The notes under the pieces were generated by a model. The model was not told where the DNA came from, did no database searches, and saw only the letters and a list, made by a program, of their open reading frames with translations. Source: Boseongicola sp. SB0662_bin_57 (lineage in GTDB: Bacteria > Pseudomonadota > Alphaproteobacteria > Rhodobacterales > Rhodobacteraceae). From it: a stretch of 7,285 nucleotides of DNA. Shown in pieces: positions 1-6,707 of this stretch. Location: NCBI GenBank assembly GCA_009839535.1, contig VXPN01000309.1, forward strand, positions 1-7,285, in the 5' to 3' direction. Position numbers and translations under genes: made by a program. Within the stretch, counting starts at the first letter, position 1. Each line of letters opens with the position of its first letter.

Positions 1-98
1 GCGACAAACTGGCCGAAAACTGGATCTTCATCGACATGCTGCATTTCCTGAAGGACCAGGGTGTCGATGTTCTGGCCAATCTTCAGAAAGTCACGTGA
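1..98 (+). CDS. SnoaL-like / ester cyclase family protein, C-terminal end only (partial)
   Basis: Only the last 31 residues are in the window, read in the frame whose first full codon is at 3, with a TGA stop at 96-98. The peptide begins DKLAENWIFIDMLHFLKDQG and continues VDVLANLQKVT. The pattern (I/L)xENWxxIDxxxxLxxxGVDVLA is typical of the C-terminal strand and helix of SnoaL-like polyketide cyclase / ester cyclase (NTF2-fold) proteins, including two-domain members of about 300-350 residues. The family makes small cone-shaped alpha+beta barrels that bind hydrophobic small molecules; the substrate here cannot be inferred. The gene converges on the minus-strand operon ending at 785. A remnant that also looks SnoaL-like follows about 185 bp downstream. 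The family call rests on a short tail, so it is moderate, but reading frame and stop are clear. Confidence 0.7.
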   Translation, partial: DKLAENWIFIDMLHFLKDQGVDVLANLQKVT

Positions 99-105
99 CT
101 TGACC

Positions 106-134
106 GATTGCGCGCATACGCGCTTCAGGCAATC
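106..134 (+). terminator. stem-loop just after the SnoaL-like stop, possible weak terminator
   Basis: Eight bases after the TGA stop, GATTGC at 106-111 pairs with GCAATC at 129-134. An inner GCGC/GCGC stem (112-115 with 120-123) closes an ATAC loop, leaving a 5-nt bulge (124-128) on the 3' side. The position suits a transcript end or an RNA-stabilising hairpin. No T-tract follows, so a classical intrinsic terminator is not shown. Confidence 0.3.
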
Positions 135-282
135 TGATCATCCCACAGTGGCCCTGAAACGGAGTCGCGTGCCAGCCGGTTTCGAAGATTCGTCGGCGAA
201 CCATTCGCAAGGCTGCGCCGTGCGCATGCCGGATGACTTCGGGTCGGCGCAGAGCCTTGCCGGCCTTGATCCCGACCTTGGC

Positions 283-584
283 AATGTCATCGACTGCATT
301 GCCGATTGCCATGCGCCATGCGGCCTGGTCCATTGCGGCACTGGATTGCAGACAGGCAGCCAGGAGATCATCGCCAATGCACGCATCACACGACCGGTGC
401 CTTTCCTGACGTCATTCCGGACACGGGAGAGGCGATCGGGGCAGGCGATGAAGAGGTCGGCTTTCATGCTTCGCGCTGGATGCGCACCATCGGAACAGCC
501 ACGTGCCAAGACCGTTACGGCCTGCCGACAGATGCCAGGATCAGCATTCTGGTGATTGCCAACGATTGGGAATTATGCCGTTGA
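283..584 (+). pseudogene. decayed SnoaL-like / ester cyclase gene remnant (frameshifted)
   Basis: Two adjoining frames give family-like peptides that join into one SnoaL-like domain. From about 283 to 393, one frame reads NVIDCIAD, then LVHCGTGLQTGSQEIIANAR, resembling the family pattern of a YxxDDxxVH segment followed by G...G.xxIIANxR. The reading then shifts by one base near 391-396 and continues to 581 with GAFPDVIPDTGEAIGAGDEE, GFHASRWMRTIGTA, and YGLPTDARISILVIAN. This matches the family sequence AFPD - GD(D/E) - HxS - (T)GTH - YGxPTGxRIxxxVIA. The frame stops at TGA 582-584, where the family would continue with a short EEWLxRD-type segment. No start codon with a ribosome binding site is evident upstream, so both ends are approximate. 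The remnant follows an apparently intact relative, so it could be a decayed tandem paralogue or the relic of a longer locus. A sequencing error is a less likely cause, because more than the single frameshift seems to be missing. Confidence 0.55.
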
Positions 585-784
585 TTGAAACGCGATGCGT
601 GTCAGCCTGCGGCTAATTTCACGGGCAGCAGAGATTGCCAACGCAAACGCCTCGCCGTGCAAATGCGCCGAAATGTTGCGTGCAACATTTGGAGCGGAAA
701 ATGCCGCACTCAGGCAAGCCCTTCAATTCTTGTGCCAAGCTCCAAGGCTTCGGAAAGGGGCCTGCGCCAGCCGCACCGTGGCCG
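585..784. other. non-coding stretch between the pseudogene and the operon end
   Basis: About 200 bp with no recognisable gene. Long open frames cross it on both strands, but their translations look like nothing known, as expected in high-GC DNA. It holds the palindrome at 671-690. A GGAG (691-694) six bases ahead of an ATG at 701 would open a frame that runs across the end of the permease gene and gives an unrecognised, low-complexity peptide, so I do not call it. No convincing terminator (hairpin plus T-run on the minus strand) is seen downstream of the permease stop. Confidence 0.5.
671..690. promoter_or_regulatory. 20-bp near-perfect palindrome, candidate operator
   Basis: AAATGTTGC at 671-679 and GCAACATTT at 682-690 are perfect 9-bp inverted arms around a GT spacer. 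The symmetry and length fit the binding site of a dimeric helix-turn-helix repressor, but I do not recognise the regulator. The arms could also form a hairpin with too tight a loop to be a good terminator, and no T-tract follows. It stands in a gene-poor stretch, 94 bp past the end of the permease gene and about 87 bp past the end of the pseudogene, so any control function may belong to a gene that has been lost. Confidence 0.35.
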
Positions 785-1714
785 CTACGGCAGCACGAGA
801 AGCCAGAGCCAGACGGTGAAGACCGACAGGGCCGTCCCGAACAGGACCGAAGAAGCGGCAGCGCGTTTTGCCGTACCGTACATGTTCGCGAAAATGTACG
901 TGTTTGCCCCCGGCGCCATCGTGGCGGTCAGCACGACGGAACGAAACGCGTCCCGGTCAATCGCCATCGCGGATGCGGTGCTCCAGGAGATCACCGGATG
1001 GACAAGCAGGGACACGATGCAGATCAGGACGATGGCCTTCAGGTCGCCTTCCGGCTTGTAGCGCACCAGGACCCCGCCAAGTCCGAACAAGGCTGCAGGC
1101 AGTGCAGCGCCGGACAGGAGATTGATGGCGTCTGACAGAACGCCTGGAACATCGATTCCGAACATGTTGACCAGGAGGCCCAGGACAATGCCGACGATGA
1201 GCGCGTTGTTGAACATCGCCTTGCCGACATGAAGGGAGGTAGCCATCGGCGACATTCCTGCACCGCGGACGATTTCCATCGCGGTGACGCCGACGAAGTA
1301 GCAGAATGGAGCGTGAAGGGCGACGATTGCGTAGTTGCCGACAAGTGCGTCGGGCCCATAGGCGAGTTCGGTGATGGGCAGGCCAAGCAGGACCGAGTTC
1401 GAGAACATGCAACAGAAACCGATCGCGACTGCATCTGGCCAAGGGCGTCCAATGAGCAGGCGGCCAAGAACAAGCCCGAGGAGGAATCCTGACGCTGCGC
1501 CCGTGTAGAAGCTGAGGAGCAGGGGGATGTCGAAGCCCTTGTCGAGATCAATCGAGGACAACGCGTTGAACAGAAGGCACGGGATCGCGAAGTTCTGCGT
1601 GAACTTCATCAGGGCGTCGACCCCGTCGTCACTGAAGAAGCCTTTCCAGACCGCAAAATACCCGGCCCCTATGACCAGGAAGACGGGTACCACAACGTCC
1701 AGAAGTGCCTGCAT
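785..1714 (-). CDS. AEC (auxin efflux carrier) family permease
   Basis: The 309-residue product is an inner-membrane carrier of the AEC family, whose bacterial members move small organic or amino-acid anions; malonate, malate and similar substrates are known for relatives, but the substrate here is not predictable. About ten hydrophobic helices are visible, roughly at 5-24, 40-52, 64-88, 95-118, 126-147, 168-187, 196-217, 227-247, 258-276 and 286-308. Family-typical stretches include FAIPCLLFNAL (42-52), SNSVLLGLPI (105-114), ALFGLGG (208-214) and MAPGANTYIFANMYG (266-280). The family often has a polar break of this kind inside its second half. The ATG is 3 nt after the TGA of the MBL gene with no clear ribosome binding site, suggesting translational coupling; the stop is TAG at 785-787. 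It is the last gene of the operon and functionally unlike the genes before it. Confidence 0.9.
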   Translation of the reverse strand: MQALLDVVVPVFLVIGAGYFAVWKGFFSDDGVDALMKFTQNFAIPCLLFNALSSIDLDKGFDIPLLLSFYTGAASGFLLGLVLGRLLIGRPWPDAVAIGFCCMFSNSVLLGLPITELAYGPDALVGNYAIVALHAPFCYFVGVTAMEIVRGAGMSPMATSLHVGKAMFNNALIVGIVLGLLVNMFGIDVPGVLSDAINLLSGAALPAALFGLGGVLVRYKPEGDLKAIVLICIVSLLVHPVISWSTASAMAIDRDAFRSVVLTATMAPGANTYIFANMYGTAKRAAASSVLFGTALSVFTVWLWLLVLP

Positions 1715-1717
1715 GGC

Positions 1718-2515
1718 TCAGACGGAAACGGTGATGCGCATGCCGTCATAGGCCGGCTCGACGTTGTCCGGTGTCTCGGCAGTCAGCGTGTCATAGTCGA
1801 GGTCAATGTGCATGTTGGTGAGTATGGCGCGCTTGGGCGCCGCGCGTTCGATCCAGCCAAGCGTGCGTTCGAGATGTGCGTGGGTCGGGTGCGGGTCACG
1901 GCGGAGGGCATCGACAACCCAGATGTCCAGACCTTCGAGATTTGCCCAGGCGTCGTCCTTGATCTCGGCCACGTCAGGAAGGTAGGCAAGATCGCCAATC
2001 CTGAATCCAAGCGCGTCGATCGAGCCGTGGCTCACGCTGATCGGCTGGAACGTGATTCTGCCGCCTTCTCCATCGACTGTCACGTCGCCCTTGATCGTGT
2101 GCATCTCGAGAATTGGCGGGTATGGCGAACCTTCAGGTTGCGTGAATGCGTAGCCGAAGCCCGAATACAACCGTTCCTGCGTCGGGCCGTCTGCCCATAC
2201 GGGCATTCGCGAGCGCCGGGCGTAGACGATGGGCCGCAAGTCATCGATTCCGTGCACGTGATCGGCATGGCCATGTGTATAGATCACCGCATTGAGATCG
2301 CCGACGTTGGCGTCCAGCAATTGCTGGCGCAGGTCGGGAGACGTGTCGATCAGCACTGTTGTCCTGGCATCGTCTTCAACCCGCTCGACCAGGAGCGAGC
2401 ACCGCCGACGCCGGTTTCTGGGGTTCGCGGGATCGCAGTCGCCCCAACGCCCCCCGATCCGGGGCACGCCGCCTGACGAGCCGCACCCGAGAATGGTGAA
2501 GGTCAACTCCGCCAT
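1718..2515 (-). CDS. MBL-fold metallo-hydrolase, PhnP-like phosphodiesterase family
   Basis: The 265-residue protein has the metallo-beta-lactamase fold of the PhnP group, whose best-known member cleaves phosphoribosyl cyclic phosphate in phosphonate breakdown. The N-terminus carries LGCGSSGGVP (9-18). The metal motif THGHADH (80-86) supplies H81, H83, D85 and H86. Further likely ligands are H163 in SVSHG and D181 in YLPD, with a late histidine in TNMHID (H236). The segment VVDALRRDPHPTHAHL (200-215) is characteristic of this subfamily, which in alphaproteobacteria sits next to tatD rather than phn genes, so a role in phosphonate use should not be assumed. The length is normal. The ATG at 2515 lies inside the end of tatD (13-nt overlap) with AAGG seven bases upstream. 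Family assignment is firm; the physiological substrate is unknown. Confidence 0.92.
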   Translation of the reverse strand: MAELTFTILGCGSSGGVPRIGGRWGDCDPANPRNRRRRCSLLVERVEDDARTTVLIDTSPDLRQQLLDANVGDLNAVIYTHGHADHVHGIDDLRPIVYARRSRMPVWADGPTQERLYSGFGYAFTQPEGSPYPPILEMHTIKGDVTVDGEGGRITFQPISVSHGSIDALGFRIGDLAYLPDVAEIKDDAWANLEGLDIWVVDALRRDPHPTHAHLERTLGWIERAAPKRAILTNMHIDLDYDTLTAETPDNVEPAYDGMRITVSV

Positions 2516-3303
2516 GCGGCAGCCTTAGCAAAGAGTCGCTCGAAATTCTCTTCCGTTCGATCTGCAAACTCCTTGTAGTCCATTCCGAAGACCTCGGCAC
2601 CGACCCGCGCCGTGTCGGCAACGAAGGCCGGTTCGTTCCTCTTGCCTCGATTCGGCGGCGGGGCAAGGTAAGGCGCATCGGTTTCCAGCAGGATCCTGTC
2701 AATCGGCGCCGCAGCAAAAACCTGGCGGAGAGCGGCACTTCCGGGGAAGGCGGCAATGCCGGACATCGAAAGATAGAATCCGAGCTCGAGAGCTCTCTCG
2801 GCAAGCGACGGTCCGGAGGAAAAGCAGTGCATCACGCAGGAAAACGCGCCGGCCCGATGTTCCTCGGTCAGGATCCGCGCCATGTCCTCGTCTGCGTCGC
2901 GGGCATGAATCACGAGCGGCAGACCGGTTCGGCGCGCTGCCTCGACGTGAATGCGGAGGCTCTCCTGTTGCACGGCGATGCTGTCCCGCGTGTAGTGGTA
3001 GTCGAGGCCGGATTCGCCGATTCCGACGAATTTCGGATGGGCGGACAAGGAGACCAGTGTCTCGGCATCCACCATGGGCTCCCTTGCCGCTGACATCGGA
3101 TGCGTGCCGACGGCATAGAATACAGGCGGATGAGTCTCGGCGATGGCGCGTATCGCAGGTTCGGCGGCAAGCCGCGTGCAGATCGTCACCATGCGATGAA
3201 CGCCTCGGTCGGCAGCGCGAGCGACGACGTTGCCAAGCTCGCCATCGAACTCGGGAAAATCAAGATGGCAATGGCTGTCCGTGATCCGGGCCGGAAGTGA
3301 CAT
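2503..3303 (-). CDS. TatD family metal-dependent hydrolase / DNase
   Basis: The 266-residue cytoplasmic enzyme belongs to the amidohydrolase-like TIM-barrel family of TatD, YcfH and YjjV; E. coli TatD is a Mg-dependent 3'-5' exonuclease acting on DNA and RNA. All metal sites are present: DSHCHLD (H11, H13), GIGESGLDYHY (E97), PLVIHARDAD (H133), CVMHCFSSG (H159) and LLETDAPYLAP (D209), followed by the usual C-terminal NRGKRNEP. Length is normal. The ATG at 3303 is preceded by a CGGAA ribosome binding site, as for holB. The 3' end overlaps the MBL start by 13 nt, and 81 nt separate it from the holB stop. The position between holB and the MBL gene is the common alphaproteobacterial context and suggests the YcfH-type orthologue, but not a specific substrate. 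Confidence 0.94.
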   Translation of the reverse strand: MSLPARITDSHCHLDFPEFDGELGNVVARAADRGVHRMVTICTRLAAEPAIRAIAETHPPVFYAVGTHPMSAAREPMVDAETLVSLSAHPKFVGIGESGLDYHYTRDSIAVQQESLRIHVEAARRTGLPLVIHARDADEDMARILTEEHRAGAFSCVMHCFSSGPSLAERALELGFYLSMSGIAAFPGSAALRQVFAAAPIDRILLETDAPYLAPPPNRGKRNEPAFVADTARVGAEVFGMDYKEFADRTEENFERLFAKAAAWRS

Positions 3304-3384
3304 TGGTTCCGTATGGGTAGGTTCTGGTAGGGCGTCAAGCCGGGCGAGCCGTCGTCGGTTCTGGATTCCTTCTTGGTCGCGGCG

Positions 3385-4491
3385 TCAGTGCGCGGCAGTC
3401 GCTTCAATCCGGAGGAACGCGTCCGTGAGCAGGCTTGCCGGGTCGATGTTGACTTCCCGGCCGTGCGTCAATCTGGTCGACAGTTCCTGCTGCAGTTCTG
3501 CCCATGCATGGGCGCGACCGGTGTTTGCGCCAAGCCGCTCAAGCGTCTGGAGCTCGCCCGGCGTCACCTCGGAATCGGGAGGCGATCCTGCGGCAGTTCG
3601 CGCAAGGCGGGCCAGCGCCCGGTCCAGCAACCTCACGGCCAGATCGAATCGCCGCTCGGCTCCGCGTGCCGACGCCTCTTCAGCGAACTTCAGAAGCTTG
3701 GCCCGGTCCATGGATGGTGCTGTGGCGATCACGTCCATGACCTTCCTGTAAAGTTCAAGGCCTCCTTCGTTCATCAGTCGGACGGCTTCGCCGACCGAGC
3801 CGTGCGCAAGGGCATGAAGTCCGTCGGCGCTTTCTGCTGCGATGCCGGCCTCGCAAAGGGCCAGATCCATGTCGGATTCGTCCAGTTCCCGCAGCCTCAG
3901 GATCCGGCAACGCGACCGGATCGTGGGAAGAAGTCGCGCCGGCTGATGGCTGACCAGGAGGAGAACGGTGTTTCTCGGCGGCTCTTCCAGCAGCTTGAGC
4001 AGAGCGTTGGCAGCGGAAACATTCATGTCGTCTGCCGCATCCACGACGACGACCCGGCATCCGCCTTCGGTGGCAGTCAGGCCAAGGAACCTGTTGAGCC
4101 TCCGGATCTCGTCGACCGTGATCCAGGTCTTCAAGCGCTTGCGGTCAGGGTCCCATGCACGCCGAATCAGGAGGCAGCCAGGATCGGACAATGCGGCGAC
4201 GCGGCGGGCAACAGGATGATCTGCGGACATGTCCAGGCCCATTGGAGGGGAACCGTTCTTCCCGGCTTCGCCGCTCGTTCGTGCCAGCAGAATCCGCGCC
4301 ATTGCCCAGGCCAAGGTCGCCTTTCCCACGCCGCGCGGTCCGGTCAGGAGCCAGGCATGATGCATTCTGTCATTGCCAAGCGACGCAAGGACTTCAGCCA
4401 CGGCATCCTTGTGACCGAAGAGCCGCAGGGTTTCGCGCGGATGCGGCGCGCCTTCGGCGCGGTCGGCTTCGGGCGGGCTTTCGTCATTCAC
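3385..4491 (-). CDS. holB: DNA polymerase III subunit delta' (clamp loader)
   Basis: The 368-residue protein is the delta' stator of the clamp-loader complex that places the beta sliding clamp on primed DNA. Visible features are HAWLLTGPRGVGKATLA (45-61) with a Walker-A-like GPRGVGK, VVVVDAADDM (147-156) as the degenerate Walker B, ANALLKLLEEPPRNT (161-175), and PTIRSRC (189-195) carrying the SRC motif that acts in trans on neighbouring ATPase sites. The four-cysteine zinc module found in E. coli delta' between the two Walker motifs is not visible (only C106 and C145 lie there), which is usual in many alphaproteobacteria. The start is GTG at 4491, overlapping the tmk stop in GTGA, with GGAG and CGGAA just upstream. 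Translation is probably coupled to tmk. The C-terminal part (about 230-365) is the weakly conserved helical collar domain. Confidence 0.93.
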   Translation of the reverse strand: MNDESPPEADRAEGAPHPRETLRLFGHKDAVAEVLASLGNDRMHHAWLLTGPRGVGKATLAWAMARILLARTSGEAGKNGSPPMGLDMSADHPVARRVAALSDPGCLLIRRAWDPDRKRLKTWITVDEIRRLNRFLGLTATEGGCRVVVVDAADDMNVSAANALLKLLEEPPRNTVLLLVSHQPARLLPTIRSRCRILRLRELDESDMDLALCEAGIAAESADGLHALAHGSVGEAVRLMNEGGLELYRKVMDVIATAPSMDRAKLLKFAEEASARGAERRFDLAVRLLDRALARLARTAAGSPPDSEVTPGELQTLERLGANTGRAHAWAELQQELSTRLTHGREVNIDPASLLTDAFLRIEATAAH

Positions 4492-5108
4492 TGGTTCCGC
4501 TCCGCAATCCGGAAGATGTCACGCGCGACGGCATCGACGTCGCGATTGCCGTCGATCAGCCGGCATCGGTCGGGATTGTCGCTTGCGAGCGCACGAAAGC
4601 CCTTGCGCACGCGATCCTGAAAGTCATGTCCCATTTCCTCGAACCTGTGTTCGCCGGAATCGCGGTCCAGGCCACGCTTGAGAGCTTCGGCCGGGTCCAT
4701 GTCGATAATGAACGTCAGGTCAGGATCCGTGCCTATCACGGCGTCGTGCAACTGGTCCACGAGCGCACGCAGTTCCGGTCGGGCCGCACCCTGATATACG
4801 CGCGTCGAGTCCACATACCGGTCCGAGATCACGGTGGCGTCCCTTTCGAGCGCCGGGCGAATGATCTTCTCCATATGGTCGCGTCTCGCGGCCGTGAAGA
4901 GCAGGATTTCGGTTTCGGCAGACCAGCGCTCGGGAGGGCCTTCGACCAGAAGCTGACGGATTTCCTCCGCTCCGGGCGAACCGCCCGGCTCACGTGTCAG
5001 GACGACGTCGAGACCCTTTGCGGCGAGGACTTCGGTGAGAAGCCGGGCTTGCGTGGACTTTCCGCACCCGTCCATGCCCTCAAACGTGATAAGGTGCCCC
5101 ATGTTCAT
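4488..5108 (-). CDS. tmk: thymidylate kinase
   Basis: The enzyme phosphorylates dTMP to dTDP with ATP, an essential step of dTTP synthesis in the cytoplasm. The 206-residue reading shows the P-loop FEGMDGCGKST (9-19), the TREPGG motif (38-43) for substrate binding, DRYVDSTRVYQG (96-107) with the DR(Y/H) motif, FIIDMDPAEALKR (helix before the LID) and a LID region around LDRDSGEHRFEE. Length is typical. The ATG at 5108 overlaps the carboxypeptidase stop as ATGA. A second in-frame ATG at 5102 has GGA six bases upstream and would give a 204-residue protein starting MGHLITFEG, closer to the usual family start; I keep the longer reading but the shorter is at least as likely. The 3' end overlaps holB by 4 nt. 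Confidence 0.95.
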   Translation of the reverse strand: MNMGHLITFEGMDGCGKSTQARLLTEVLAAKGLDVVLTREPGGSPGAEEIRQLLVEGPPERWSAETEILLFTAARRDHMEKIIRPALERDATVISDRYVDSTRVYQGAARPELRALVDQLHDAVIGTDPDLTFIIDMDPAEALKRGLDRDSGEHRFEEMGHDFQDRVRKGFRALASDNPDRCRLIDGNRDVDAVARDIFRIAERNQ

Positions 5109-6280
5109 TCCATGAGGCTTCGCACCTGCCCAATGGCCATGTCAAACAGAAGAGTGGACGCAGCGCGTACGCGAGGCACAAAGCCGCCTCGAGTGGATTC
5201 GCGGTCGGAGACAAGCGGGAACCGTCTGTCCGGAATGCCCGGGATTGAGACAACGAGTTCTGCCACCGGCGCGCCCTCGGCGATCGGGGCGTCAAGCGGC
5301 GAGAGGTGCTCGATGCGCGTTGTGACGCTGTCCTGCCCAACGGTCGGGAATGGCATGCGGAGGTCGTCGCCTGCAACCGCATTGATGCTGGACTGGCTTC
5401 CCATCCAGACTGGAATCTCGGCAATGACGTCACCTTTGGAAGCGACTTCCTTGATGGTGAACTGGCGAAGTCCCCAAACTATCATCGCCTCGGCTTCGCG
5501 GCGACGCGCTGCTGCGCTTTCCAGGCCGGTGAAGGCAAAGATCAGGCGTCGCTCGTCGTGGACGGCGGATCCCACGAGGCTGTATCCGGTTTCTTCGGTG
5601 TGTCCGGTCTTTAGCCCGTCCGCTCCGAGACCAGTTCCCAGCACCGGATTGCGATTGAACCTGTTGGCTGGCGAGCGGCCGTCATAGTCGTATTCCTCCA
5701 TGGCAAAATACCCGTAATGCTCGGGAAATTCCGTGATCAGCAGGGCTGCCAGCCTGACCAGGTCGCGGAGGCTCATCCGATGTCGTGGATGCGGCCAGCC
5801 GCTGGCATTGGCGAACGTCGAGTCCTGAAGCCCGATTTCGCGTCCCCGCAGGGTCATCCGCTGGGCAAATGCCTCTTCCGTTCCGGCCAGCCCTTCAGCC
5901 ACGACCACGCACGCGTCGTTGCCGGACTGGACGACGATCCCCTTGATCAGCTCTTCGGTGGTGGGTCGGTCGGTTTCGTCAAGAAACATGGTCGAGCCGC
6001 CCATGTTGCGGGCCTTGGTCGAGACGGTGAAGGTCGTGTCCAGGTCGATGTGGCCTTCCTTCAGTGCCTCGAAGACCATGTAGAGCGTCATCAGCTTTGA
6101 CATCGACGCCGGCGGCTTCGGTGTGTCCGCGTCCCTTTCGAAGAGCACCGTGTCGGTCTCGAAGTCATAGATGAGCGCGGCTCTTGCGGGGGTCTCGAAT
6201 GTCGGCTGTGCAGAAATTGGCGCCGCGACAAAGGCGGACATGGCCAGGACGAATGAAAGGGCTGCGACCTTCCGAAACAA
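5105..6280 (-). CDS. D-alanyl-D-alanine carboxypeptidase (PBP5/DacA/DacC family)
   Basis: This exported enzyme removes the terminal D-Ala from peptidoglycan pentapeptides. With the chosen TTG start at 6280 it has 391 residues, the usual family length. The start is followed by FRKVAALSFVLAMSAFVAAPISA, a signal peptide with a likely cut near A24/Q25. The active site is complete: S59-M-S-K62 (nucleophile S59), S119-G-N121 and K224-T-G226. NMGGSTMFL (92-100) and DGLKTGHT are family-typical, and about 285-375 matches the beta-rich C-terminal PBP5 domain; the end lacks an obvious amphipathic anchor beyond the last residues. The open frame continues upstream to an ATG at 6592, but those extra 104 residues are low in family likeness and precede the signal peptide, so they are probably not translated. 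In-frame GTG 6391 and TTG 6349 are poorer options. No strong ribosome binding site precedes 6280 (only GAG, 9 nt). First gene of the operon. Confidence 0.9.
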   Translation of the reverse strand: MFRKVAALSFVLAMSAFVAAPISAQPTFETPARAALIYDFETDTVLFERDADTPKPPASMSKLMTLYMVFEALKEGHIDLDTTFTVSTKARNMGGSTMFLDETDRPTTEELIKGIVVQSGNDACVVVAEGLAGTEEAFAQRMTLRGREIGLQDSTFANASGWPHPRHRMSLRDLVRLAALLITEFPEHYGYFAMEEYDYDGRSPANRFNRNPVLGTGLGADGLKTGHTEETGYSLVGSAVHDERRLIFAFTGLESAAARRREAEAMIVWGLRQFTIKEVASKGDVIAEIPVWMGSQSSINAVAGDDLRMPFPTVGQDSVTTRIEHLSPLDAPIAEGAPVAELVVSIPGIPDRRFPLVSDRESTRGGFVPRVRAASTLLFDMAIGQVRSLME

Positions 6281-6540
6281 GGTGTGAATCTCGGTTGCCC
6301 TTGAATTGGCGCGGCGATTGCGCGGTCTGGTGTCTTCGATCTGGCCCAAGGCGAATCCGGAGTCCCGATCATTGGCGTTTCGCGCGCGCACGATACGAGT
6401 GCTGCAAATGTTGACCTTGGATGCGCTTTCGGCATGCGTCTGCCGGAAGACGAGAAGTCCTGCGCAATCTGGGCCGGCAGTCCCGCATGGAAGGCTGGTT
6501 GAAGAACTGGCTGGCGTCCGCGTCATGCATGTCGTCCTTG

Positions 6541-6646
6541 GCTCTTGCGGCTCACTCAGCCAGAAGTTTCCAAGGCTGACTCTTGCCTGCATTGGCTGAA
6601 ATGCTTAGCTCTTGCGCTGCCGCAAGAAAAGGGGCTTTCCAAGGCT
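6541..6646. repeat. imperfect tandem repeat, two copies about 67-69 bp apart
   Basis: GCTCTTGCG occurs at 6541-6549 and again at 6608-6616, and TTTCCAAGGCT occurs at 6567-6577 and 6636-6646. The same two blocks are in the same order with nearly equal spacing (26 and 28 nt between block starts), so the whole looks like a diverged duplication of about 67 bp upstream of the tRNA gene. Bases between the blocks are only loosely similar. Confidence 0.45.
6610..6627. repeat. short perfect hairpin
   Basis: TCTTGCG at 6610-6616 pairs with CGCAAGA at 6621-6627 around a CTGC loop. On the plus strand it is followed by A residues, and on the minus strand a T-run precedes rather than follows it, so it is not an intrinsic terminator in either direction. 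It lies inside the second repeat copy. Confidence 0.4.
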
Positions 6647-6707
6647 CCGGGCAGAATTGCGCCAAGGGCTTTCAGAATCGCGTGACGACCGGTACCAAGC
6701 CCCGGCC

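Larger units (their letters stand above)
6281..6707. other. leader region between the operon and tRNA-Ser, no gene seen
   Basis: About 430 bp separate the carboxypeptidase start from the divergently oriented tRNA gene. The minus-strand frame stays open through it, but its translation is arginine-rich, unlike any family I know, and not needed for the carboxypeptidase. Many alphaproteobacteria have an rlpA-like gene here; I find no sign of its SPOR or double-psi domain. The region must contain the promoter of the operon and that of the tRNA, yet no good -35/-10 pair stands out on either strand. It contains a hairpin at 6610-6627 and a repeated segment at 6541-6646. Confidence 0.5.

Noticed and set aside
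91..509. Minus-strand frames of 80 and 123 codons opposite the SnoaL-like remnant
   Set aside because: No family likeness or ribosome binding site, while the plus strand carries SnoaL-like motifs over the same bases.
1808..2476. 222-codon plus-strand frame opposite the MBL gene
   Set aside because: Antisense to a gene with a complete metal-binding motif set; no recognisable domain.
3373..5687. Long plus-strand frames of 415 and 510 codons opposite holB, tmk and the carboxypeptidase
   Set aside because: They are antisense shadows of well-supported genes in high-GC DNA; their translations show no family features.
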